Source of the DNA: M3007 sp041392625
GTDB taxonomy: Bacteria; Bacteroidota; Bacteroidia; Chitinophagales; Saprospiraceae
NCBI GenBank assembly: GCA_041392625.1
Contig: JAWKLR010000010.1
Span: 1 to 64,000 of the forward strand
DNA length: 64,000 bases
Direction: 5' to 3'
The notes beneath the pieces were generated by a model, which saw nothing but the letters and a program-made list of their open reading frames with translations, was not told the DNA's origin and searched no databases. The position numbers were made by a program, and so were the translations under genes. Positions 51,555 through 59,803 of the stretch are shown here, in pieces (within the stretch, counting starts at the first letter, position 1; each line of letters starts with the position of its first letter).

Positions 51555-52541
51555 ATGAAGACTTTCCGATTCAGCTTTCTCGGCATTCTACTAACCCTTT
51601 TTTCTTCTGGTCAAATTGATGCCCAGCGCATCCGATTCACAGCGGAGGACTTCAGATTTTTCAATAAAAAATCAGAGCATTACCAACGCTGGCTTGATGC
51701 GACCGGGCTGGGGCAGGCGCTTGGTGTAACCAAAGTGCGTCTAAAACGGGATTCCACGGAGCTGGAAATGTTGCTGCACCTAAACGAAACACAACTCGAT
51801 ACGGCCATTGCGCTTTGGTGCCGGGCTCAGGACGATGTCCGGCTTTCTTCTGATCAAACATTAGAAGAGCAGCTTTTTCGAACCTTTGCAGCTTTTATGG
51901 AGATTCCTCCGGAACAAGGGAATATTCAGGTATATGTTCTGGATTCCGACGGGGTGTACATCCCCTGTTTTTATGTTGCCATCTGGGAGGAAGAGGGATA
52001 CGTGCGCAGTGAATCTAAATTACGGGAGTGTAAAGACAAGCCCATTGCCATCAGCCTTTCGCCATTGCCTTTGCGCAAAACGGTGAAAGGGCGGACGATA
52101 GAAACACCGCAAAACCTGACCAGCAAACAGGTGTTCGACCGAATTGAAGCTTTTTTACGAAAAAAATATACCCAAACCAATTGTTATGACCGGTATCCAA
52201 AAGTCCTTGTTGAGGATCGTACCGAAACCTTTCTCCGGGTTAGTATTACCGATCTTTGTCGCGTCGTGCTCACCGACGAACAAAAATCGCTTTGGTGCCA
52301 GGGAATGGAATTGATCGGTTGGCCATGCAATGACGTACGTCGTGAGCGGCTCGAATTTGAATTTACCTACCTATCTGGCAGCAATAGCCTGACTGGACGG
52401 CTTACCGGCAAATTTGGGTCGGGCGTGTATAAGCCACGTACAAGTGGCTACATGGATATGGAACCGGATTTTGAGGATTACCTCGATACTTTTCACCTGA
52501 AGTTCAAACAGGAACTCAAAAAATACCTGGAACAACGATGA
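51555..52541 (+). CDS. Secreted protein of unknown function, first gene of the caspase operon
   Basis: A 328-aa protein. The start at 51555 begins a signal peptide (MKTFRFSFLGILLTLFSSGQ, cleavage after IDAQ). I do not recognise the mature part. It has a helical segment (KSEHYQRWLDATGLGQALGV), an acidic region, a segment YVLDSDGVYIPCFYVAIWEE and a beta-rich C-terminus (LEFEFTYLSGSNSLTGRLTG). The stop overlaps the start of the EAD-like gene by four bases (ATGA), so it belongs to the same operon and probably the same pathway. Confidence 0.65.
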   Translation: MKTFRFSFLGILLTLFSSGQIDAQRIRFTAEDFRFFNKKSEHYQRWLDATGLGQALGVTKVRLKRDSTELEMLLHLNETQLDTAIALWCRAQDDVRLSSDQTLEEQLFRTFAAFMEIPPEQGNIQVYVLDSDGVYIPCFYVAIWEEEGYVRSESKLRECKDKPIAISLSPLPLRKTVKGRTIETPQNLTSKQVFDRIEAFLRKKYTQTNCYDRYPKVLVEDRTETFLRVSITDLCRVVLTDEQKSLWCQGMELIGWPCNDVRRERLEFEFTYLSGSNSLTGRLTGKFGSGVYKPRTSGYMDMEPDFEDYLDTFHLKFKQELKKYLEQR

Positions 52542-53236
52542 CCCGAAATGCTATCCGCCAATTGGTTGCCGAAGGCAAGCTTGCGCCTGCAGCACAAGCC
52601 GCCCTGGAATATGCCGAGCAGTCTGGCATTGCCGAAACTACAAATGCCTTGACTGCTCTGAGTGCTCAACTGAAAAAAAATCGGCAGTTGTGGAGTACTG
52701 GCCAACTTGATTACAGTGAATACTCCACCCAGCATGCCCGATTTACGCAGGCCCTGCTTGATGCACTTGACCGCCTGCCTGAGCACCCTAGCCCCGCCGC
52801 TGCGCGCCGAATGATTCGGGAGGATGTGTTTAAAAAACGCCTGCTCTGGATGCTGGCATTGGGAAAACTACTCGTATTGGGGCGTTTTGGCTACCACTGG
52901 AGTACCGGTGGTTTCAATGATGAACAAGGCTGGGCTGCTATAGGCATCCTGGCGCCTACCTTGGCAGGCTACCTCTATGTGGTTTTGGAGGATTACCTGC
53001 GCGCCCACCGGGCACAATCAGAGGCTGTTCGGTATGTCTCCGGTCCGCTGGTGCGTTTTGTTTATCTTATTATACCTCTGTACATAATTGCCTTGATCTT
53101 TTTGATTGAGAAAAAAGCCATGTCCAGCATAAGCAATGCTCAGATGACTGCCGGGTTTGCTTTGGTTGAGACCGTGCTAGGCGGCTACGTGGGGCGGGTG
53201 GTGTCGGCTTTTTTTCATAATAATGAAAACCGTTAG
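52538..53236 (+). CDS. EAD11-like effector-associated domain joined to membrane helices
   Basis: A 232-aa protein. Residues 1-80 match the pattern of effector-associated domain 11: an N-terminal RQLVAEGKLAPAAQAALEYA helix pair, ALTALSAQLKKNRQLWSTGQ, then YSEYSTQHARFTQALLDALD. Such domains are death-fold-like adaptors joining parts of NTP-dependent conflict systems. About three to four membrane helices follow (about 103-118, 133-150, 171-190, 203-220). The EAD is therefore probably cytoplasmic and tethered. It overlaps the upstream gene by 4 bp and is followed after 55 bp by the caspase gene. Confidence 0.7.
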   Translation: MTRNAIRQLVAEGKLAPAAQAALEYAEQSGIAETTNALTALSAQLKKNRQLWSTGQLDYSEYSTQHARFTQALLDALDRLPEHPSPAAARRMIREDVFKKRLLWMLALGKLLVLGRFGYHWSTGGFNDEQGWAAIGILAPTLAGYLYVVLEDYLRAHRAQSEAVRYVSGPLVRFVYLIIPLYIIALIFLIEKKAMSSISNAQMTAGFALVETVLGGYVGRVVSAFFHNNENR

Positions 53237-53291
53237 TGTGTTGGAAATTTTATCTTTAGGCTCCGGGTATGGATTTGAAAAGCAATTTTGC

Positions 53292-55271
53292 ATGAAAATT
53301 AAACTCATATGCTTCCTGCTCTTGGTGGCAACGGCTCTACCGGATCAACAGCGAAAAGACTACGCTGTGTTTTTTGTTGCATCCCGGTTTGATCACGGGT
53401 GGACCGAACTGGAGTTTGCACCGAAGGAGGTCCGTTTCATCGGCAAGGAGTTGGAGGAGCGATACGGGTTTGAGGTGGAAATTGTAGCGGATGCGACCCG
53501 CACCAAAATCAGTACAACCCTTGCCAAATACAAGCAAAAACAATACGGAAAAAACGATCAACTTCTGCTCTTCTTTTCAATGCACGGCGTTCGGGAAGGA
53601 ACATCTGGATTTCTGGTTCCAAAGGATGGCCTGCTGGATGACCTAACCTACGACAGCTGGTTTTCTTTTCAAAAAATCAAAGACATCGCACTTTCCATCC
53701 CCTGCGAGCATACCCTGGTAGCCATTGATGCCTGTTACTCCGGTGTTTTTGGTTATAATAAAAATGACCGTGTGCCCAAACCGGATTGGGATACTCCTGA
53801 GTACCAATGTCAGGAGCGCTTGCGCCTGGCTTTTTCCGGACAAAAAACCCGGAAATACCTGACCGCTGGTGGCGATACCCGCGTACCAGCAGAAAGCAAA
53901 TTTGCCAAGCGCTGGCTCGCAGCCCTGCGAAACAACGGCGGCGACGACGGCCTGCTCGGCTTTCACGAATTGATGGGCTACCTGGATACCTACAACAACC
54001 CCCGACCGACACAGGGCGACTTCGACTCATCCACTGCTGGTGATTTTATTTTTGTAAAAAAAGACGGCTGCGCTACAACTGTGGCTTCCAATGACCGCGA
54101 CGGCGACGGGGTGCCGAATGCTGAGGACAGTTGCCCGGATCAGTACGGACCAAAATCAAATGCAGGCTGCCCGCCGGGCTCCGATGCCTCAACAGTAGCC
54201 ATCGATTCGGATTACGACGGCATACCCGATGACCGCGATGCCTGCCCCAAACAATTTGGAACTGCCAAAGCGAATGGCTGCCCCGACCGCGACAACGACG
54301 GCGTGCCCGACATCAGCGATAAATGCCCGCAGGATGCAGGGCAAGCCCACTGGCAGGGTTGCCCCGACACCGACTCCGACGGAATACCCGATCATGAAGA
54401 TGCTTGCCCCCAACAAAAAGGTCTCCTTGCCGATCGGGGCTGTCCGCCACCCGACCGCGATGGCGACGGCGTGCCCGACAAAAGCGATAAATGTCCCGAT
54501 AAAGCGGGCAAAGCCTACCTTGAAGGCTGTCCCGAAACGACATCTGTATTACCCGATGATGGCCTGGTATTGGTGCGGGGCGGCACCTTTACCATGGGTT
54601 GTACCAGTGAACAACAGGATTGTTTTATAAACGAAAAACCAGCACATATCGTGACAGTCGATGATTTTTACATCGGCCGCTACGAAGTAACCCAAAAACT
54701 CTGGACAGATATTATGGGTAAAAACCCATCACTCTTTAGAAATTGTGATGACTGCCCGGTAGAAAATGTCTCATGGAATGACGTACAGGACTTCCTTAAA
54801 AAACTCAATGCCAAATACCCCGGCCAGAATTACCGCTTGCCGACCGAGGCAGAATGGGAATACGCCGCAAGGGGTGGGGGAAAACAGATGTTGTTTGGTA
54901 ACGGAAAAAACGTGGCAAATCCCGACGAAATCAACTTTGATGCTTCTAGTGATTACAAAAAATCCTATTCAACCAGTGGGACTTATCGCCAAAAAACTGT
55001 TCCGGTTGGTAGTCTAAACAGCCCAAATACTCTGGGCTTGTACGATATGAGTGGAAATGTTGCGGAATGGTGCTCTGATTGGTACGGTGATGATTATTAC
55101 AAAAACAGCCCAACTTCCAATCCCACCGGCCCAGCTACGGGCGCTGACCGTGTGATCCGTGGCGGGTCATGGGGGCTTTCCCCACGGAACTGCCGGGTGA
55201 CCAATCGCCTCAACTGCATTCCTGACGCTATCTACGGCTTTATAGGTTTCCGCCTTGCCAGGACCAAGTAG
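53292..55271 (+). CDS. Exported caspase-like protease with TSP3 repeats and FGE-sulfatase domain
   Basis: A 659-aa protein. The start at 53292 gives a signal peptide (MKIKLICFLLLVATALP). An earlier in-frame ATG at 53223 would overlap the previous gene and bury it. The caspase/peptidase C14 domain (about 20-255) has the dyad in LLLFFSMHGVRE (His98) and VAIDACYSGVFG (Cys148). Five thrombospondin type 3 Ca-binding repeats follow (267-414; DRDGDGVPNAEDSCP and similar). An FGE-sulfatase domain ends it (424-659; RLPTEAEWEYAARGGG, YDMSGNVAEWCSDW, VIRGGSW, IGFRLARTK). Of the two Cys of true formylglycine enzymes only Cys634 remains (Leu629 replaces the other), so a binding role is more likely than catalysis. 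Confidence 0.88.
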   Translation: MKIKLICFLLLVATALPDQQRKDYAVFFVASRFDHGWTELEFAPKEVRFIGKELEERYGFEVEIVADATRTKISTTLAKYKQKQYGKNDQLLLFFSMHGVREGTSGFLVPKDGLLDDLTYDSWFSFQKIKDIALSIPCEHTLVAIDACYSGVFGYNKNDRVPKPDWDTPEYQCQERLRLAFSGQKTRKYLTAGGDTRVPAESKFAKRWLAALRNNGGDDGLLGFHELMGYLDTYNNPRPTQGDFDSSTAGDFIFVKKDGCATTVASNDRDGDGVPNAEDSCPDQYGPKSNAGCPPGSDASTVAIDSDYDGIPDDRDACPKQFGTAKANGCPDRDNDGVPDISDKCPQDAGQAHWQGCPDTDSDGIPDHEDACPQQKGLLADRGCPPPDRDGDGVPDKSDKCPDKAGKAYLEGCPETTSVLPDDGLVLVRGGTFTMGCTSEQQDCFINEKPAHIVTVDDFYIGRYEVTQKLWTDIMGKNPSLFRNCDDCPVENVSWNDVQDFLKKLNAKYPGQNYRLPTEAEWEYAARGGGKQMLFGNGKNVANPDEINFDASSDYKKSYSTSGTYRQKTVPVGSLNSPNTLGLYDMSGNVAEWCSDWYGDDYYKNSPTSNPTGPATGADRVIRGGSWGLSPRNCRVTNRLNCIPDAIYGFIGFRLARTK

Positions 55272-55535
55272 GCCTTTGGTTCTATGACCCTTTTACTCTT
55301 TATGCATAAAAATCTATCAAACAAAGCCATCTTATATATGGGTCGGCATATATGCTATGTATATAAACGCAAAGCGTTTAAATGTTGTACCTGTTTGCAC
55401 ATATCCGGGGTTTAGAGTTTGTATATAAGCGAAAACGCGGTGCGGCCTTCGTTCTGTAAACGAGGAACCAGACGTACCGCGTAATTAAATATTCGTCCTC
55501 AGGGCATGGGTCATAGAGGAGCAGGATAAGCAGGC

Positions 55536-57425
55536 TTACTTGGTCCTGGCAAGGCGAAAGCCAATGTCGAAACTGCAATTGTCGGGAGAGCCATTGCTGC
55601 GATAAGTCACCCGATAATCCGATGGTAAGCTGTTCCACGCCCCACCGCGCACAACGCGGTCATCTCCCGTATAAGGGCCGATAGGATTGGAGGTTGGGCT
55701 GTTTTTGTAAAATTCTGTGCCATACCAATCGGCGCACCATTCCCGAGCATTCCCACTCATATCGAATAAACCAAGTGCATTGGGTTGCATGCTTCCCACC
55801 GGAGCTGTAAATTCAAAGCCATCTTGGCTTCCTGTGCCATTGACATAATTTTTCAATTCGTTTCTATCGGAAGTTCCAGCCCAATTTGTACGGTTGTTTG
55901 CGCCTCCTCCTGCTGCATATTCCCACTCTGCTTCGGTGGGCAGGCGGTAGTTCATTCCGGTTTTACCCGATAGCCAGTTGCAATATTCAGTGGCATCGTT
56001 CCAACTAACGTGTATTACGGGGTGGTTGTATTCCTGTTGAGGGCGTACCTTGCCTTCTGTATCATGTCGCCAGTTAATGCCGGATTTTTTATCCCAATCT
56101 GTACCATTCCAAATAAAGCTACCGTCGCCCTTCTCTGCGTCGGTCCTGTATTGGGTGTCATCCACAAAGGCTTTGAATTCAGCAACTGTTACCTCGTATT
56201 TTCCCAAGTAATAATATGAAAGGTTTACAGAATGCAGCGGTTTTTCGTCATCTTCGCCATCGCGACTACCCATTGGGAAGGCTCCTCCTTGTATCAGCAC
56301 CATATTGTCTGACTTGTCCAGAAAATTCAATTTGATTTTTGCTTCGTCTCGATGCAGGCCTGTAGGAAACTCGTTGATATATTTTTGATAGGCTGCCAAG
56401 GTATTTGCTCCTTGGGCGACTTTCCAGGCAGTATCGTCTCGGCGACGGGTGGATTCAGCCTCCATATTGAGTAGGGTATTGTTGGCCAGGACCTTGAATT
56501 CGCCTTGGGGAAACTGGCGCAGGTACTCGTTGTAGGCGAATTCGGTGTTTTGTTGCTTGGCAATTTTCCAGGCTGCCAGGTCGGCCGCAATATCGGATTC
56601 CCCGTTGTCGTCGGGTAGTAATGCGCAGGCATTGGTACGTGTGAACACGAAATCGCCACCAGGGTCGTGTCCTGTGAAGGTTCCGTTTTCGGGTTGTGGG
56701 TTGCGCACTTTTCCGAGCCAATAGGTGAGGTCGTCAAAAAACAACAAGCCTTCTGCATTGGGTCCTTTGCGCAGAGCTTCGAGGAATTTGGCAGCAAAAG
56801 CCGACTTGGCGGGTGTTCGGGCATTTTCATTCCCCGAGCAGACGTACTGCCGTCCGGTATAGCGCAATGTATTGGAAATTTGCGTAATGCAATCGGGCGC
56901 TTGTGAATAATCCGGTGCATCTGGGCGGGAACGCTCGCGCGTACCAAAGGAGCCGGAGTAGCAGGCATCCAGGGCTACCAGAATGTGCCGGGCTTTGCAT
57001 TCAGAAAAGTAAGGCCGAAGGTCGTTGTAGTTGAGATAAGATTCGGAGTAGCGGTCCTCGTATTTGCCATCAGCGGCAACGAGGTAGCCCAGATCGCTGG
57101 CCGGCCGGTAATGGCCGTGCATGGAAAAGAAATAAAGGATCTGATCATCGGGCCCGAGTTGGTTGTTCCAATTTGCAAGTTCCTCTCGAATTTGCTTTTT
57201 ACTGGGGTTGGGTACGAGTTTGCAGCTGAATCCGTAGTTGTTCTCGAGTTCAGTTTTCAAAGCCTTGGCTTCTGCTTCCGTTTCAGGCAGGGCGGGCCAT
57301 CCGGGCTGAAACGTGGTGACGTAGAAAAAAACAGCATAGTCTTTGCCGCTGCGCACCGGCTTTTGAGCAGTCAACCCGGAAAAAATAAAGACCAAAAGGA
57401 GTAATAAACAGAAGTGAATTCGCAT
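55536..57425 (-). CDS. Exported caspase-like protease with helical repeats and FGE-sulfatase domain
   Basis: A 629-aa paralogue facing the operon above. Signal peptide (1-20, ending SGLTAQ); caspase domain (about 25-265) with dyad ILYFFSMHGHYRP (His103) and VALDACYSGSFG (Cys155). Instead of TSP3 repeats the linker has two ~45-residue helical repeats (283-370; AAWKIAKQQNTEFAYNEYLR, TAWKVAQGANTLAAYQKYIN). The FGE-sulfatase domain (374-629) has MGSRDGEDDEKP, RLPTEAEWEYAAGGG, FDMSGNAREWCADW, VVRGGAW and IGFRLARTK; neither catalytic Cys is present. The 264-bp gap to the convergent caspase gene has no gene, only short AT-rich palindromes such as 55364-55380. Confidence 0.88.
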   Translation of the reverse strand: MRIHFCLLLLLVFIFSGLTAQKPVRSGKDYAVFFYVTTFQPGWPALPETEAEAKALKTELENNYGFSCKLVPNPSKKQIREELANWNNQLGPDDQILYFFSMHGHYRPASDLGYLVAADGKYEDRYSESYLNYNDLRPYFSECKARHILVALDACYSGSFGTRERSRPDAPDYSQAPDCITQISNTLRYTGRQYVCSGNENARTPAKSAFAAKFLEALRKGPNAEGLLFFDDLTYWLGKVRNPQPENGTFTGHDPGGDFVFTRTNACALLPDDNGESDIAADLAAWKIAKQQNTEFAYNEYLRQFPQGEFKVLANNTLLNMEAESTRRRDDTAWKVAQGANTLAAYQKYINEFPTGLHRDEAKIKLNFLDKSDNMVLIQGGAFPMGSRDGEDDEKPLHSVNLSYYYLGKYEVTVAEFKAFVDDTQYRTDAEKGDGSFIWNGTDWDKKSGINWRHDTEGKVRPQQEYNHPVIHVSWNDATEYCNWLSGKTGMNYRLPTEAEWEYAAGGGANNRTNWAGTSDRNELKNYVNGTGSQDGFEFTAPVGSMQPNALGLFDMSGNAREWCADWYGTEFYKNSPTSNPIGPYTGDDRVVRGGAWNSLPSDYRVTYRSNGSPDNCSFDIGFRLARTK

Positions 57426-57614
57426 GGTAAACGGGCTTAATGCGGTGAAAATACGGTTTATTTTGAGCCTTGGCAGTCAACTATTTAAGGTTTTCGCATA
57501 AAAAGCCCTGATACACTCCCCGTATTCTAGCATATATTCTATTGATTTTGCTCTAAATTCAAATACAGAACCCACGCAAATTTCCCCTTCCTAAAGGGTA
57601 AAAGTGCTATAGGG

Positions 57615-59527
57615 CTACTTGTCCTGGCAAGGCGGAAGCCTGTAGAAGAGTCTCGGTCATCTGGTCCAGTTAAATCCCAGCTTGTAACCTGGCAGCCTCG
57701 GGGTTGGGTTATCCAACCTCCACCGCGCTTCACGCGGAAAGAGTTTGTGTCCGAAGGCATGAAAGGATTATAAGAATAGATTTTTTTATATTCATCTTTA
57801 CTATACTGATCGGAACACCATTCCCAAACATTACCACTCATATCGTGCAAACCAAGGGCATTGGGGCTGTTCAGACTGCCTACCGGAACAGTTTTTTGGC
57901 GGTAGGTTCCCGTGATTGAATAGGATTTTTTGTAATGAGTAGAAGCATCAAAGTTGATTTCGTCAGGATTTGCCACGTTTTTGCCGTTACCAAACAACAC
58001 CTGTTTCCCACCACCCCGTGCGGCGTATTCCCATTCAGCCTCTGTCGGTAAGCGATAGTTTCGGCCTGGGTATTTAGCATTCATTTTCTTGATAAACTTT
58101 TGCACATCATCCCAACTGACTTGTTCTACTGGACAGTTTTTGCAATCCTTAAAATTGGAAGGTGCCTTTTGTGCATGATTTTAATCCATTGTGCTTGAGT
58201 CACCTCGTAGCGGCCAATATAAAAATCATCGACGGTTACGGTTTGTGCTGGTTTTTTGTTTGTAATACAATCCTGTTGTTCACTGGTACAACCCATGCTA
58301 AAGGTGCCTCCTTTGACAAAAATGAGATCGTCATCAGGAAGTTTCGATAACCCTGCTTGTCTTCGCTTCGCTGAGGTAATTGCCTTTAGGTATTGGTCAA
58401 GGTATTTTTGATAGCCTGCTAACGGTTTTTCTTGCGCTATCTCCCAGGCCGTTTCGTCCCGACGGCGGATTGCTTGGGCTTCCAGATTGAGCAGAGCATT
58501 ATTAGCCAGGGTCTTGAATTCTCCCGGGGAAACTCGGCGTAGGTATCTTTTGTAGGTTTGCTTCAGTGTTTTGTTGCTTGGCAATTTTCCAGGCTGCCAG
58601 ATCGGCCGCGGTATCGTCGGGGTTGGGTGCTTGGCGGGCATCCATTGGATTGGATGCCCCAGATGTCGGGGCATATTGGTCAGTGGCAGAACGGTACACC
58701 GTCGCCATCGCGGTCGGGTAGTAATGCGCAGGCATTGGTACGTGAACACGAAATCGCCACCAGGGTCGTGTCCTGGTGAAGGTTCCGTTTTCGGGTTGTG
58801 GGCTGCGCACTTTTCCGAGCCAATAGGTGAGGTCATCAAAAACAACAAGCCTTCTGCATTGGGTCCTTTGGTGCAGAGCTGAGGAATTTGGCAGCAAAAG
58901 CCGATTTGGCGGGTGTTCGGGCATTTTCATTCCCCTGAGCAGACGTACTGCCGTCCGGTATAGCGCAATGTATTGGAAATTTGCGTAATGCAATCGGGCG
59001 CTGTGAATAATCCGGTGCATCTGGGCGGAATGGCTCGCGCGTACCAAAGGAGCCGGAGTAGCAGGCATCCAGGGCTACCAGAATGTGCCGGGCTTTGCAT
59101 TCAGAAAAGTAAGGCCGAAGGTCGTTGTAGTTGAGATAAGATTCGAGTAGCGGTCCTCGTATTTGCCATCAGCGGCAACGAGGTAGCCCAGATCGCTGGC
59201 TGGCCGGTAATGGCCGTGCATGGAAAAGAACAAAGGATCTGATCATCGGGCCCGAGTTGGTTGTTCCAATTTGCAAGTTCCTCTCGAATTTGCTTTTTAC
59301 TGGGGTTGGGCATTGAGTTTGCAAGTTGAATCCGAAGTTGTTCTCGAGTTCAGTTTTCAAAGCCTTTGGCTTCTGCTTCCGTTTCAGGCAGGAAGTACCA
59401 TCCGGGGCTGAAACGTGGTGACGTAGAAAAAACAGCATAGTCTTTGCCGCTGCGCACCGGCTTTTACAGTCAACCCGGAAAAAATAAAGACCAAAAAGGA
59501 GTAATAAAAACAGAAGCGAATTCGCAT
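57615..59527 (-). pseudogene. Third caspase/FGE gene, frameshifted and mosaic
   Basis: Read on the minus strand from the ATG at 59527. The N-terminal two thirds are nearly the same DNA as the gene at 55536-57425, including about 40 bp upstream, but with many single-base indels. Examples are a missing G near 59143, an extra G near 59415 and a missing T near 58161. At least six frame changes break it; one deleted C lies at the ancestral stop (57615-57617). The FGE part instead resembles the gene at 53292-55271 (GGGKQVLFGNGKNVANPDEI). A TSP3 remnant (DRDGDGVP) survives near 58710, before helical repeats. Codons for the His and Cys dyad remain in fragments. Confidence 0.85.
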
Positions 59528-59702
59528 GGTAAACGGGCTTAATGCGGTGAAAATACGGTTTATTTTGAGGATTCTAAAAATAGCATATGCAGTATATATT
59601 GCATGCAATTGAAATAAGCCATATAAATTAATCAACTAAACAAAGCTCTACAGAGACGGATTATGTGGATAAGCAATTCCTGATTTGTGCGGCGATGTTA
59701 GA

Positions 59703-59738
59703 CACAAAAAAAGAACGGACTACCCTGTGGCAGCCCGT
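59703..59738 (-). terminator. Possible terminator of the EAD-like membrane gene
   Basis: Imperfect stem with outer pairs ACGG / CCGT (59715-59738), read on the minus strand into TTCTTTTTTTG. The gap 59528-59803 otherwise has no gene. Confidence 0.45.
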
Positions 59739-59803
59739 CCAAAAAGATATATATGAGACAATATATATTGCGATTGCGTGTACCTCTCCGATGCATCGAA
59801 CGG

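Noticed and set aside
55272..55535. DGR template repeat or hidden small gene between the two caspase genes
   Set aside because: The stretch is AT-rich with short palindromes and does not resemble the 3' ends of the caspase/FGE genes beyond chance; no reverse transcriptase is in the window.
53292..57425. FGE-sulfatase domains as active formylglycine-generating enzymes
   Set aside because: The Cys pair needed for copper binding is incomplete in one protein and absent in the other, and no sulfatase gene is nearby.
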